The notes beneath the pieces were generated by a model, which saw only the letters and a list, made by a program, of their open reading frames with translations, made no database searches and had not been told where the DNA came from. DNA of 64,000 nucleotides, taken from the NCBI GenBank assembly GCA_965656935.1, contig CBFHMG010000008.1:57806-121805 (forward strand). The letters are read 5' to 3'. The position numbers and the translations under genes are program-made. This document shows, one piece after another, positions 42,483-51,705 of the stretch (positions are counted from its first letter, which is position 1; each line of letters begins with the position of its first letter). This stretch comes from M30B80 sp965656935. GTDB taxonomy: Bacteria > Pseudomonadota > Alphaproteobacteria > Rhodobacterales > Rhodobacteraceae.

Positions 42483-43109
42483 ATGGTTTCTGGCAGCATG
42501 AGTGATGGACCAGATTTTTCGGCGGAACTGGCGCTTGGTGGCCTTGTGGCCGGCGTTGATGAAGTGGGCCGCGGGCCTTTGGCAGGCCCTGTGACCGCCG
42601 CGGCAGTCATTCTTGACCCTGACAATATTCCAGACGGCCTGAACGATTCCAAAAAGCTATCGGCCAAAAAGCGCGAAGCTCTGTTCGATATTTTGAATGA
42701 GGTCGCCCAAGTCAGCCTTGGATGGGCAAGTGTCGAGGAGATCGACAAGATCAATATCCGAAATGCATCACTGCTTGCCATGACACGCGCTGTCGAGGGC
42801 CTGCCCCAAGCCCCCAGCCATGCCTTGATTGATGGCAATGTCATCCCAACGGGTTTGGCCTGCCCCGCGACAGCGCTCATCAAGGGAGATGGCCGTTCGG
42901 TTTCCATCGCAGCCGCTTCAATTATCGCCAAAGTCACGCGTGACAGGTTGATGGTGGCGCTGGCGCAACAGCACCCCGGCTATGGCTGGGAGAAGAACGC
43001 GGGATACCCCAGCAAAGCCCATATTCAGGCCCTCCAAGATATTGGGGTGACCCCGCACCATAGACATTCCTTCAAGCCCGTACACAACATCTTGTATCAA
43101 GAAAAATAG
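42483..43109 (+). CDS. rnhB: Ribonuclease HII
   Basis: Removes RNA from RNA-DNA hybrids, including single ribonucleotides. The 208-residue product has VAGVDEVGRGPLAGPVTAAAV with the metal-binding DE and GRG motif, LNDSKKLSAKKRE, ALIDGN, KGDGRSVSIAAASIIAKVTRD, and the late HRHSFKPV. The start may be ATG 42483 or ATG 42498. It precedes ccrM by 99 bases, an order known in alphaproteobacteria. Confidence 0.96.
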   Translation: MVSGSMSDGPDFSAELALGGLVAGVDEVGRGPLAGPVTAAAVILDPDNIPDGLNDSKKLSAKKREALFDILNEVAQVSLGWASVEEIDKINIRNASLLAMTRAVEGLPQAPSHALIDGNVIPTGLACPATALIKGDGRSVSIAAASIIAKVTRDRLMVALAQQHPGYGWEKNAGYPSKAHIQALQDIGVTPHHRHSFKPVHNILYQEK

Positions 43110-43119
43110 CCAACCCATT

Positions 43120-43158
43120 GATTCAAAAAAGAAATTGACTGCGAATCAGCTTTGACTC
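43120..43158 (+). promoter_or_regulatory. ccrM promoter region with three GANTC sites
   Basis: GATTC (43120-43124), GAATC (43143-43147) and GACTC (43154-43158) lie within 39 bases of the 99-base gap before ccrM. GANTC is the CcrM target, so methylation state can feed back on ccrM transcription, as shown for Caulobacter. A -35-like TTGACT (43135-43140) sits between them. Confidence 0.65.
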
Positions 43159-43208
43159 ATGTTGGTGCCAATAGATGAGCGCCGAAAATGGCGCCAAGAT
43201 GAGGCAGT

Positions 43209-44315
43209 ATGAGTTCAAAGATCAAAACGCCGGAGGCTCGCGAGCTTCCGCTCAATACGATTATGTCCGGTGATTGCATCGAAGCGATGAACAGCCTTCC
43301 TGAAGGCTCTGTTGATCTGATCTTTGCGGACCCTCCCTATAACCTGCAACTCAAAGGGTCTCTGCATCGGCCCAATAACAGCCTTGTGGATGCCTGCGAT
43401 GATCACTGGGATCAATTCGACAGCTTCCGCGCCTATGATGAATTTACCAAAGCATGGCTCAAAGCCGCAAAGCGGCTGCTCAAGCCCAATGGTGCGATCT
43501 GGGTCATCGGCAGCTATCACAACATCTTTCGTGTTGGTGCCGAGCTTCAGAACCAAGGCTATTGGATTTTGAATGATGTGGTTTGGCGCAAGACCAACCC
43601 CATGCCGAATTTCCGCGGCAAACGTCTGACCAATGCGCATGAGACCATGATCTGGGCCTCGAAATCGGATGCCGCCAAATACACCTTCAATTACGAGGCG
43701 CTGAAATCGCTTAATGATGGCGTTCAGATGCGCTCGGATTGGGTTTTGCCGATCTGCAATGGCGGTGAGCGGCTTAAGAATTCCCGTGGCGAGAAGGCCC
43801 ACCCCACTCAAAAGCCAGAAGCACTGCTTCACCGCATCATCGTTTCCTCCACCAATCCTGGTGATGTTGTGCTCGACCCGTTCTTCGGCACGGGCACCAC
43901 GGGGGCTGTCGCCAAGAAACTGGGCCGTGATTTCATCGGTATCGAGCGCGAAGCCGAATATCGTGAAGTCGCCGAGAAACGCATCGCCAATACGCGCAAA
44001 TTCGACAGCGCCTCGCTTGAGGTCTCGACCAGCAAACGCGCAGAGCCGCGCGTGCCGTTCGGCCAAGTGGTCGAGCGTGGCTTGCTGAACCCCGGAGAAG
44101 AACTGACCAGCATCAATGGTCGCCACCGCGCCAAAATTCGCGCGGATGGAACCCTTGTTGCGCTGGATACCAAAGGCTCGATCCATCAGGTGGGCGCAAA
44201 GCTTGAAGGCGCGCCCTCCTGCAATGGCTGGACCTATTGGCATTTCCGTCGGGATGGAAAAACCGTTCCGATCGACCTGTTGCGTCAGCAGATCAGGTCC
44301 GAGCTTTCCGAATAA
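43209..44315 (+). CDS. ccrM: Cell-cycle DNA adenine methyltransferase CcrM
   Basis: Methylates adenine in GANTC late in the cell cycle. The 368-residue beta-class enzyme has the DPPY motif (LIFADPPYNLQLKG), the AdoMet motif DPFFGTGTTGAVAKKLGRDFIG in the C-terminal half, and HPTQKPEALLHRII between them. The C-terminal extension (GELTSINGRHRAKIRADG type, residues 285-365) is specific to CcrM and needed for DNA binding. An orphan methyltransferase; no GANTC restriction gene is present. Confidence 0.97.
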   Translation: MSSKIKTPEARELPLNTIMSGDCIEAMNSLPEGSVDLIFADPPYNLQLKGSLHRPNNSLVDACDDHWDQFDSFRAYDEFTKAWLKAAKRLLKPNGAIWVIGSYHNIFRVGAELQNQGYWILNDVVWRKTNPMPNFRGKRLTNAHETMIWASKSDAAKYTFNYEALKSLNDGVQMRSDWVLPICNGGERLKNSRGEKAHPTQKPEALLHRIIVSSTNPGDVVLDPFFGTGTTGAVAKKLGRDFIGIEREAEYREVAEKRIANTRKFDSASLEVSTSKRAEPRVPFGQVVERGLLNPGEELTSINGRHRAKIRADGTLVALDTKGSIHQVGAKLEGAPSCNGWTYWHFRRDGKTVPIDLLRQQIRSELSE

Positions 44316-44374
44316 AGCGTGGAAACACTCTAATAACCCCAAGTCTTACCCAAGACGAAACATACCGCCCGTGT

Positions 44375-44395
44375 CTGGTGCCCTAGTGGCACCAG
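44375..44395. other. Perfect 8-bp stem-loop in the ccrM-alkB gap
   Basis: CTGGTGCC (44375-44382), loop CTAGT, GGCACCAG (44388-44395), 12 bases before the terminator. It may add to transcript stability or termination; no U-run follows. Confidence 0.5.
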
Positions 44396-44406
44396 CGCAC
44401 GACCTT

Positions 44407-44439
44407 CCCCGCCTTTCAGAAATGAATGGCGGGGCTTTT
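44407..44439 (+). terminator. Terminator of ccrM
   Basis: CCCCGCC (44407-44413) and GGCGGGG (44428-44434), with TTCA/TGAA able to lengthen the stem around a GAAA loop, followed by CTTTTC. It abuts the stop of the convergent alkB gene and may serve both sides. Confidence 0.8.
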
Positions 44440-45572
44440 CATTTGGGCAATGGGTTCAGCGCTTTATTGTAAGGCGTCCAATCCGTAATCTCGGGGTAAT
44501 ACATCTGCCGCCAGCGCCGGATCTTCGGGTTCATCATGCGCCGCCAAAGCGGTGGAACCATCGCAACTGCCGTCATCACCGGATAGCCGAAAGGCAATTG
44601 CGGGGCCTCGGCCTCGGTATAATTTTGCAGCAAAGGATAGCGGCGATCAGGCTTGTAGTGATGGTCGGAATGGCGCTGTAGATTGATCAGCAACCAATTC
44701 GACGTGCGATGCGCGGCGTTCCATGAATGATGCGGGCGCACATGCTCGTATTTGCCCTCGCTTAGGTGTTTTCGGGTCAGGCCGTAATGCTCGACATAAT
44801 TGACCAGTTCTAATTGCCAGACCGCAATGAAAGCTTGAAAAACGAATAGGCCAACACCGCCCCAACCTCCGATTGCAAAGGCAAGGCCCAAGAAGCCAAG
44901 TTGCAGAGCGCCAAAGCGCCAGAACGGGTTCGCGCGGTCATGCCAAGCCAGCCCCTTGCGCGCCAACATGGCGGCCTCGGCCTTGAAGGAGGACAGGAGG
45001 CTTTCGCGCAAAACCCTCGGAAAGAAGCGATGAAACCCTTCATTATATCGCGCCGTCACTGGGTCACGCGCCGTGCCAACATAGCGGTGATGCACCAGCA
45101 AATGCTCGGAACGGAAATGCGAGTACAACACCGAGGCCAACAACAGGTCGCCCATCCAACGCTCAAGCTTGGATTTCTGATGCATCAATTCATGACTATA
45201 GGTGATGCCGACCGTACCCGACAAAATACCAACTGCGAAGAAGAGACCCAGCTTTTCAGCCGTCCCAAGATGGTCGCTATTCTGGACATACCAGAGCAAT
45301 CCGAAAATCGTGCAGAATTGCAGCGGAAACCAGATCAGCGTGACCGCGCGATACCAGAAAAGTTGCGCGTCATCCGTCTCAGGGTCGGCGTCATCAAGGT
45401 TGAGGCCCCCCAGCAGATCAAGAATGGAAAACAGATACCAAGTCGACAATGGCACCAGCACAAGCCACCAGCCCCCTTGCATCGCCACAAAGAGGATCAG
45501 CGGGAACAGGCCCAAAGACACCCAAAAAGGTGCCACCCGCCAAAAGCCTGAAATTTTTGCCGCAGGGGTCAT
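44439..45572 (-). CDS. alkB: Alkane 1-monooxygenase (AlkB family)
   Basis: A membrane di-iron hydroxylase for terminal oxidation of alkanes. The 377 residues have about six membrane helices and the His boxes HELMHQ, HLLVHHRYVGT and LQRHSDHHYKPDRRYP, plus NYVEHYGL, the AlkB-specific motif. No rubredoxin or rubredoxin reductase gene lies beside it and no C-terminal rubredoxin domain is fused, so electrons must come from elsewhere. It is a single-gene unit between ccrM and mutY. Confidence 0.93.
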   Translation of the reverse strand: MTPAAKISGFWRVAPFWVSLGLFPLILFVAMQGGWWLVLVPLSTWYLFSILDLLGGLNLDDADPETDDAQLFWYRAVTLIWFPLQFCTIFGLLWYVQNSDHLGTAEKLGLFFAVGILSGTVGITYSHELMHQKSKLERWMGDLLLASVLYSHFRSEHLLVHHRYVGTARDPVTARYNEGFHRFFPRVLRESLLSSFKAEAAMLARKGLAWHDRANPFWRFGALQLGFLGLAFAIGGWGGVGLFVFQAFIAVWQLELVNYVEHYGLTRKHLSEGKYEHVRPHHSWNAAHRTSNWLLINLQRHSDHHYKPDRRYPLLQNYTEAEAPQLPFGYPVMTAVAMVPPLWRRMMNPKIRRWRQMYYPEITDWTPYNKALNPLPK

Positions 45573-45622
45573 CCCGCACTCCGTCTGGTTTCACGCAAGA
45601 CTTGGCCCAAAGACCCTTTAAG

Positions 45623-46675
45623 TCAATGCTCTGGCCACACCCCTTGCGCAAGGTCAAAGGCCTTTCGCATCACAGTGGGAAGCGAGGATGGCTGGAAACT
45701 GGCCAAAGGATGGAACGCGCCGCGATCGGGCTGGGTCCCCTCAGGCACGATGGCCAGACGCAGTGCCATGCGAAGGTGGAAATGGGTGAAGGTATGGCGC
45801 ACCTCCAGATCGGGGTCATGCCATTCGGCACTGAAAGGGGGCGTATCGTCGGGCGCGGCCTCGGCCCAATCTGTGCAAGGCCAGCCAAGCATGCCCCCCA
45901 AAAGCCCGCGATCAGGGCGTGTTTCCAGCAAATAGGCGCCATCCTCGCGCCGCGCCAGATAGGCGATGCCAAGCCGCGTTGGTTTGGGTTTCTTCGGTGT
46001 TTTTCGCGGCAGCTCTGCCGCAATGCCGCGTGGGCGGGCAAGGCAGGCAGCCTGCACAGGGCAGATCCCACAGGCGGGGTTTTTCGGGGTGCAAATCGTG
46101 GCCCCCAAATCCATCACGGCTTGCGCATGATCTCCGGGCCGTAGCTCGGGTGTAAGCCGCGCGGCGAAATCCTTGAGCACAGGTTTGGAGGCAGGCAGTG
46201 GCTCCTCCACCGCGAAAAGCCGCGCCATGACCCGCTCCACATTGCCATCCATGACCACGGCAGGGCGATCAAACGCAATCGAGGCGATTGCTGCGGCAGT
46301 ATAAGGCCCAACCCCTGGCAAGGTCAGAAGCTCGTCTTCGGTATCGGGGAACACTCCGCCCCGTTCAAAAGCCACCACGCGTGCACATTTGAGCAAATTG
46401 CGCGCCCGCGCATAATACCCAAGCCCCGCCCATTCGCCCATTACTTCGGCATCTTCGGCCTCGGCGAGCGCCGTGACATTCGGCCAGAGCGTCGTGAAGC
46501 GCAGGAAATAGGCGCGCACAGCGGCAACGGTGGTTTGTTGGAGCATCACCTCCGACAGCCAGACCCGATAGGGGTCATTCACCAAGCCCGCCTCTCGATC
46601 AGCAGGGCTGGTGCGCCACGGCAAAACACGGGCACTTCGGTCATACCAGTCCAGCAAGCTGTTGCTCACTTCCAT
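45623..46675 (-). CDS. mutY: A/G-specific adenine glycosylase
   Basis: Removes adenine opposite 8-oxoguanine. The 350-residue enzyme has the helix-hairpin-helix LLTLPGVGPYTAAAIASIAF with catalytic Asp in VVMDGNVERV, the 4Fe-4S ligands in CTPKNPACGICPVQAAC, and the C-terminal NUDIX-like recognition domain. ATG 46675 fits better than the in-frame TTG at 46684. It is divergent from the DciA-like gene by 76 bases. Confidence 0.95.
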   Translation of the reverse strand: MEVSNSLLDWYDRSARVLPWRTSPADREAGLVNDPYRVWLSEVMLQQTTVAAVRAYFLRFTTLWPNVTALAEAEDAEVMGEWAGLGYYARARNLLKCARVVAFERGGVFPDTEDELLTLPGVGPYTAAAIASIAFDRPAVVMDGNVERVMARLFAVEEPLPASKPVLKDFAARLTPELRPGDHAQAVMDLGATICTPKNPACGICPVQAACLARPRGIAAELPRKTPKKPKPTRLGIAYLARREDGAYLLETRPDRGLLGGMLGWPCTDWAEAAPDDTPPFSAEWHDPDLEVRHTFTHFHLRMALRLAIVPEGTQPDRGAFHPLASFQPSSLPTVMRKAFDLAQGVWPEH

Positions 46676-46751
46676 GTCACGCAAGGTTTATCGCCTCATT
46701 TGGTCGCTTGTTATTGGTTAACATCGTCTTGCCGCATAGATTGACCGCAAG

Positions 46752-47279
46752 ATGAAAAAAGCAAGCCAACAGAATCCCTCCAAAGATGCAACCCGCCGTC
46801 GTCGCGGGTTTGAAACTGCGGCCAAATTGGTGGCGGGGCAAATGCGAGGCCCTTTGGAGAAACGTGGCTTTGCCGAGGCCAAGCTGATCACCCATTGGGC
46901 GCAGATTGTAGGGCAGGAGGTGGCCGATATGGCCCTGCCGGTGAAGATAAGCCATGGCACAGGCTTTGGCGGCACCCTCGTTTTGCTGACCACAGGCGGC
47001 AATGCCCCCATTCTCGAGATGCAGAAAGACCAGATACGGGACAAGGTGAATGCCTGCTACGGCTACCGCGCCGTCAGCCGCATCCAGATCACGCAAACCG
47101 CGCCAACGGGTTTTGCACAAGGTCAGGTGGCCTTTGCGGCCAAAACCAAAGCAAAACCCGAACCTGATGATGAAACCCGCGCCCGCGCCGCCAAGGCCGC
47201 GGCCCCTATTCAGAATGTTGAGTTGAAAGACGCTCTTGAACGTCTGGCACAGAACATTCTAACCAAACAGAAAGCTTAA
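46752..47279 (+). CDS. DUF721 protein (DciA-like)
   Basis: A 175-residue protein with the DUF721 core: GFETAAKLVAGQMRGPLEKRG, ITHWAQIVGQEVADMALP, and QKDQIRDKVNACYGYRAV. Family members include DciA, the helicase operator of bacteria lacking DnaC; whether this one has that role is not shown. A charged Ala/Lys-rich tail follows. The dsbA-like gene starts 10 bases downstream. Confidence 0.85.
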   Translation: MKKASQQNPSKDATRRRRGFETAAKLVAGQMRGPLEKRGFAEAKLITHWAQIVGQEVADMALPVKISHGTGFGGTLVLLTTGGNAPILEMQKDQIRDKVNACYGYRAVSRIQITQTAPTGFAQGQVAFAAKTKAKPEPDDETRARAAKAAAPIQNVELKDALERLAQNILTKQKA

Positions 47280-47289
47280 GGAGCAGATT

Positions 47290-47946
47290 ATGGATCGTAG
47301 ACTGGTATTGACGGGAATGGGGGCCACTGCCCTGACCCTTGGCGGAGTTGCTGTAACGGGGTCTTTCCCTCGGCTGTTGCCATATGGCGCAGCACACGCA
47401 CAGGACTCCGAGGCGGGGCCTGTCGTGACGGATATGGTGCTTGGTGATCCGAATGCGCCAGTCGAGGTGATCGAATACGCCTCTTTCACCTGCCCCCATT
47501 GCGCCAGCTTCCATGCCAGCGTGATGCCGCAGCTTAAGGAAAATTACATCGAGACAGGTCAGGTGCGTCTGGTCTATCGCGAGGTCTATTTTGACCGTCC
47601 CGGCCTATGGGCGGGCTTGGTCGCGCGCTGTGCAGGCGATATGCGCTATTTCGGCGTGGTTGATATGCTCTATGAAAACCAGCGCGAATGGGTTCAGGGC
47701 GATCCCGCCACCATCGCTGGCAATCTGCGCCGCATCGGATTGAGCGTTGGTCTGACCAATGAAGAACTGGATGCCTGCTTTAGTGATGCCGATATGGCGC
47801 AAGCCATGATCACCCATTACGAGGCCAATATGGAAGAATACCCCGTTCAGGGCACCCCGTCCTTCATCGTGGATGGCGAGCTGTATTCGAACATGAATTA
47901 CGACAGCTTCGCCGAAATACTGGATGCGCGGCTGGCCGCCCAGTGA
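47290..47946 (+). CDS. DsbA family thiol-disulfide oxidoreductase
   Basis: A 218-residue periplasmic protein. The first 35 residues are a signal (MDRRLVLTGMGATALTL, ending near AHAQ), with one Arg pair that would also allow Tat export. The thioredoxin-fold redox site is CPHC in YASFTCPHCASFH, with the cis-Pro in QGTPSFIVDG. GGAG lies before the ATG. Its stop overlaps the next start (GTGA). Confidence 0.92.
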   Translation: MDRRLVLTGMGATALTLGGVAVTGSFPRLLPYGAAHAQDSEAGPVVTDMVLGDPNAPVEVIEYASFTCPHCASFHASVMPQLKENYIETGQVRLVYREVYFDRPGLWAGLVARCAGDMRYFGVVDMLYENQREWVQGDPATIAGNLRRIGLSVGLTNEELDACFSDADMAQAMITHYEANMEEYPVQGTPSFIVDGELYSNMNYDSFAEILDARLAAQ

Positions 47947-49079
47947 CAGCGCCTCTTGCGGGTATAAAAGTCCTTGAGCTGGCGAGAGTTCTCGCCGGCC
48001 CTTGGGCAGGTCAATCCTTGGCGGATTTGGGCGCCGAGGTCATCAAGGTCGAAGCGCCGGAAGGCGATGATACCCGCAAATGGGGGCCCCCCTTCATTGA
48101 GCGCGGCGAAGACAGAACAGCCGCCTATTTCCATTCCTGCAATCGCGGCAAGAAATCGATCACGGCCGATTTCCGCAATGAACAAGACCGCGCCCGCGTT
48201 TTGAAACTGGTGGCCGAGGCCGATATCGTGATCGAGAATTTCAAGCTCGGTGGGTTGAAGAAATATGGTCTGGATTACGACAGCCTCAAGCTCATCAATC
48301 CCGGTCTGATTTATTGCTCGATCACGGGGTTCGGCCAAACCGGCCCCTATGCGCATCGCGCAGGCTATGACTATATCATCCAAGGCATGAGCGGCATCAT
48401 GTCAGTGACAGGCGCGCCCGAGGGGCAGCCGCAAAAAGTGGGGGTTGCTGTCACCGATATCCTCACGGGGCTTTATTCCGTAAACGCGATTTTGGCAGCA
48501 CTTCATCTGCGCCATAGCACAGGGCAAGGCCAGCATATCGATATGAGCCTGCTGGATGTGGCCACTGCCTTTATGGCCAATCAGGCGATGAATTTCCTGA
48601 CCACAGGCAAAGCTCCTGAGCGGATCGGCAATGCCCACCAGAACCTCACCCCCTATCAGGTGTTTGATTGCTCCGATGGCTGGATCATCATCGCAACAGG
48701 CAATGACGGGCAATACCAACGCTTGTGCAAATTATTGGGGCTGGAAGATCTGGCCTTCGCGCCCGAGTACCTTACCAATGCCAATCGGATCGAAAACCGA
48801 ACCGAGCTTACCCGCCGCCTGACCGAAGCCACACAGCAACGCAGCAAGGCGGATATGCTTGCGGCTTGCGAGGCTGAAGGCGTGCCTGCAGGGCCAATCA
48901 ATGATCTTGCGGAGGTGTTTGACGACCCGCAGGTTCAAGCCCGCGACATGCAGCTTGATCTGGATGGTGTGCCTGGCGTGCGGCCTCCTTTTCGCTTCTC
49001 GGATGCCGAGATATCGCTTGATCGGCCCGCCCCTAAACTGGGCGAAGACGACCACATCACGGGGTTTTCAAAGGAATAA
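47943..49079 (+). CDS. CaiB/BaiF CoA-transferase family protein
   Basis: A 378-residue family III CoA-transferase: IKVLELARVLAGPWAGQSLADLGAEVIKVE at the N-terminus, CNRGKKSITADFRN, VIENFKLGGLKKYGLDYDSL, and the late VPAGPINDLAEVFDDPQVQARDM. The catalytic Asp is expected in the HIDMSLLDVATAFM region. Acyl-CoA substrate is unknown. It starts with GTG overlapping the dsbA-like stop. Confidence 0.93.
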   Translation: MTAPLAGIKVLELARVLAGPWAGQSLADLGAEVIKVEAPEGDDTRKWGPPFIERGEDRTAAYFHSCNRGKKSITADFRNEQDRARVLKLVAEADIVIENFKLGGLKKYGLDYDSLKLINPGLIYCSITGFGQTGPYAHRAGYDYIIQGMSGIMSVTGAPEGQPQKVGVAVTDILTGLYSVNAILAALHLRHSTGQGQHIDMSLLDVATAFMANQAMNFLTTGKAPERIGNAHQNLTPYQVFDCSDGWIIIATGNDGQYQRLCKLLGLEDLAFAPEYLTNANRIENRTELTRRLTEATQQRSKADMLAACEAEGVPAGPINDLAEVFDDPQVQARDMQLDLDGVPGVRPPFRFSDAEISLDRPAPKLGEDDHITGFSKE

Positions 49080-49082
49080 GTG

Positions 49083-49102
49083 ACCGCCGCTAAGGCGGTT
49101 TT
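49083..49102 (+). terminator. Terminator after the CoA-transferase gene
   Basis: ACCGCC (49083-49088), loop GCTAA, GGCGGT (49094-49099), then TTT and G. A short stem directly after the stop codon; it lies between convergent genes. Confidence 0.65.
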
Positions 49103-49120
49103 GTTGGATGGCGGAATGCC

Positions 49121-50110
49121 CTAGCCGTTCAAAGCCTTGTCCAAAGCCGCTTCAAGCGGGGCCGCCTCAGCAATTTCCAACCTGACGGGAACTGTCAGAA
49201 CCTCCCGCCGCAAAGCATCAGGCAAGCGCACGGCGTCTTTCTCGGTAGTGACCAATTGCGCGCCGAGAAGTTTGGCCTCTCGCATCAATCGCGCCATCAA
49301 GGCATCGGTCAGCGGTTGATGATCTGACAAGGCTTCACCGCGCACTAGCTCGGCACCAAGCCCGCGCAAGGTCGCAAAGAATTTTTCAGGATGGCCAATG
49401 CCTGCAAACGCCAACACACGCAGTCCTGTGAAGGGAATTCCGGTTTCCAGCGGCGCAAGGCGGCCCGTCACTTGAGGCAAATCCAACATTGCACCCCATT
49501 GATCCTGAAAGGCGCGCTGCGCAGGGGCTGGCCCAATCGAGACCAGCAGATCAGCCCGCTTCAGGCCACGCGCAACAGGTTCACGCAATGGGCCTGCGGG
49601 GATCACTGCGCCATTGCCAAAACCACGCGCCGCATCAACCACAACAATCGAGAGATCATAGGCCAGACTGGCATTTTGAAATCCGTCATCCAGCACGATC
49701 ACGTCAGCACCCGCATCCACGGCAGCCCGCGCACCAGCGGCACGGTCCTTGGCAACCCATGTCGGCGCAAAGGCTCCCAGCAAGAGCGGCTCATCCCCGA
49801 CTTCATCTGCCTTATGCGCGCGCTCTGAGACCTGCACGGGACCTTCCAGCGATCCGCCATAGCCACGGCTGACCACATGCGCTTTCACGCCGCGCGCCAT
49901 CAACATCATCAATAATGCGATCACTGTCGGTGTCTTGCCCGTGCCGCCCGCTGTCAGGTTGCCAACACAAATCACTGGAACGCCGATCTCGGCGCGCGCG
50001 CCTTGCGACAGTTTGCGCGCCGTTCCTGCCGCATAAAGCGCCCCCAAAGGCGACAGCATCGTCGATCGAAGGCCCTTTTCTTGGTACCAGAACCGCGGGG
50101 CCTGCATCAC
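49121..50110 (-). CDS. lpxK: Tetraacyldisaccharide 4'-kinase
   Basis: Phosphorylates the lipid A disaccharide at the 4' position. The 329-residue inner-membrane enzyme has the P-loop in VGNLTAGGTGKTPTVIAL, HVVSRGYGG, the VLDDGFQNASL motif and TTEKDAVRLP near the C-terminus. Its start overlaps the stop of waaA. The presence of lpxK and waaA shows that the organism makes Kdo-lipid A. Confidence 0.96.
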   Translation of the reverse strand: MMQAPRFWYQEKGLRSTMLSPLGALYAAGTARKLSQGARAEIGVPVICVGNLTAGGTGKTPTVIALLMMLMARGVKAHVVSRGYGGSLEGPVQVSERAHKADEVGDEPLLLGAFAPTWVAKDRAAGARAAVDAGADVIVLDDGFQNASLAYDLSIVVVDAARGFGNGAVIPAGPLREPVARGLKRADLLVSIGPAPAQRAFQDQWGAMLDLPQVTGRLAPLETGIPFTGLRVLAFAGIGHPEKFFATLRGLGAELVRGEALSDHQPLTDALMARLMREAKLLGAQLVTTEKDAVRLPDALRREVLTVPVRLEIAEAAPLEAALDKALNG

Positions 50111-51396
50111 GACGCACCCGTCAAATCAATCGTCTCCAACAGCAGGTCCAAGGCTTGGTCTGTCACCACAGCACCCACGGATGAGACCTCCCATGCCGCA
50201 TTGGCCATGGCCGCTGCTTTATCGGGGTTCATCAGATCATCCACCGCCTGCGCCAGAGTTTCCCCCCGCGAGACCAGCCGCGCCGCACGCACATCGGTGA
50301 GCCTTTGGTAAATATCGACGAAATTGGTGATATAGGGCCCATGCAAAATGGCCGAGCCCAGCGCCGCGGGTTCAAACGGATTATGTCCGCCAATCGGCAT
50401 CAATGAGCCTCCCACAAAACTAACAGGCGCGATCCTGTACCACAGGCCCAATTCACCCATCGTATCGGCCAGATAGACTTGGGTTTCTTTGTCGGGCAAT
50501 TCCCCCGCCGCGCGGCGTGCATAGCTCCAGCCATCGGCTTGCAGCATCTCGGCCAAGCTATCGCCACGGTCAGGATGGCGTGGTGCAAGGATAAGCAAAA
50601 GACGCGGGTTCGATTTCAGCGCCAAACGATGCGCGGCCAGAACCTGCTCCTCCTCACCCTCATGGGTCGAGGCCGCCAGCCAAGTCGGGCGATTTCCCAA
50701 ACGCGCCACGAAACTGGCACGGATATCCTCATCACAGGGCAACGCGGCCGCCCCTTCCTTGAGGGTGCCCGTAATTTCGGTCCTCTCCACTGGCAAGCCG
50801 AGGCGGCGCAGATACATGGCCGAGACCTCGTCTTGCACCTGTGCGTTCTGAAACAAACCCAGCAAAGCCCGCGCAGCACCCTTCAGGAAACGCCAGCGAT
50901 CAACACTCTGCTTGGAGATGCGCGCATTGATCAGCAGCATCGGAATATCGCGCTTGGCGGTTTCAACCAGAAGGGAGGGCCAAAACTCAGATTCAGTCCA
51001 GACCGCGACATCAGGGCGCCAGTGATCCAGAAAGCGTTTCACAAAAGCCGTGGCATCTAGGGGAATGAATTGATGGAAAGCGGCTGGCGGCAGACGGCTG
51101 GCCATGATCTCGGCCGAGGTCACGGTTCCAGTGGTGACCAGAAAATGCAGATCGGGCCGCTCTTCCGAGATGCGCCGTAGCAATTCCAGCAACGACAGGG
51201 ATTCCCCCACCGAGGCCGCATGAAACCACATTAAGGGTCCATCGGGCCGCGCGCGTGAGGCAATGCCGCGACGCTCATCAAGACGGTTTGGATCTTCCTT
51301 GCCAGCCGCAAGCCGCTTGGCGAGTTTACGCTCGGCAAACCCTTCCGCATGTCGGGAATAGGCCAGATAGGCCCAAAGTGCGGGGGACCTAGCCAT
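50107..51396 (-). CDS. waaA: 3-deoxy-D-manno-octulosonic acid (Kdo) transferase
   Basis: Attaches Kdo to lipid A at the cytoplasmic face of the inner membrane. The 429 residues show LMWFHAASVGESLSLLELL, LVTTGTVTSAEI, VAVWTESEFWPSLL, LINARIS, WLAASTHEGEEEQVLAAH and SFVGGSLMPIGGHNPFEPAALG, all GT30 hallmarks. It overlaps lpxK by four bases. Confidence 0.96.
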   Translation of the reverse strand: MARSPALWAYLAYSRHAEGFAERKLAKRLAAGKEDPNRLDERRGIASRARPDGPLMWFHAASVGESLSLLELLRRISEERPDLHFLVTTGTVTSAEIMASRLPPAAFHQFIPLDATAFVKRFLDHWRPDVAVWTESEFWPSLLVETAKRDIPMLLINARISKQSVDRWRFLKGAARALLGLFQNAQVQDEVSAMYLRRLGLPVERTEITGTLKEGAAALPCDEDIRASFVARLGNRPTWLAASTHEGEEEQVLAAHRLALKSNPRLLLILAPRHPDRGDSLAEMLQADGWSYARRAAGELPDKETQVYLADTMGELGLWYRIAPVSFVGGSLMPIGGHNPFEPAALGSAILHGPYITNFVDIYQRLTDVRAARLVSRGETLAQAVDDLMNPDKAAAMANAAWEVSSVGAVVTDQALDLLLETIDLTGAS

Positions 51397-51405
51397 CGCG
51401 CGTGC

Positions 51406-51648
51406 TCAGCCGATCTCTTCGGTTGAGGAGGCCGCAGCTTCTTCGTCACGAAGGCGGTGAAGATGGGCAATGAAATAGCGCATATGCGCATTATCGACGG
51501 TGCGCTGTGCTTCGCTTTTCCAAGCGTCATAGGCCGCCTGATAATTCGGGAAAATCCCCACGATATGGATGTCGTTCACATCCTTGAATTCGGTGCGCGT
51601 CGGATCGACAAGCTCACCGCCGAAGACGAGATGGAGGCGTTGGGGCAT
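51406..51648 (-). CDS. DUF4170 protein
   Basis: An 80-residue protein: RLHLVFGGELVDPTRTEFKD, VGIFPNYQAAYDAWKSEAQRTVD and RYFIAHLHRL match DUF4170, a short family encoded beside waaA in alphaproteobacteria. Its role is unknown; context suggests lipopolysaccharide assembly. It ends nine bases before the waaA start. Confidence 0.85.
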   Translation of the reverse strand: MPQRLHLVFGGELVDPTRTEFKDVNDIHIVGIFPNYQAAYDAWKSEAQRTVDNAHMRYFIAHLHRLRDEEAAASSTEEIG

Positions 51649-51705
51649 CAGAAACCTACTGCTTTAAGGAGCGTTGGGTGCAACCTAAGGATATGGTGGA
51701 AAGGG

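Noticed and set aside
43215..44342. 375-codon minus-strand frame
   Set aside because: Antisense to ccrM, which has full catalytic motifs.
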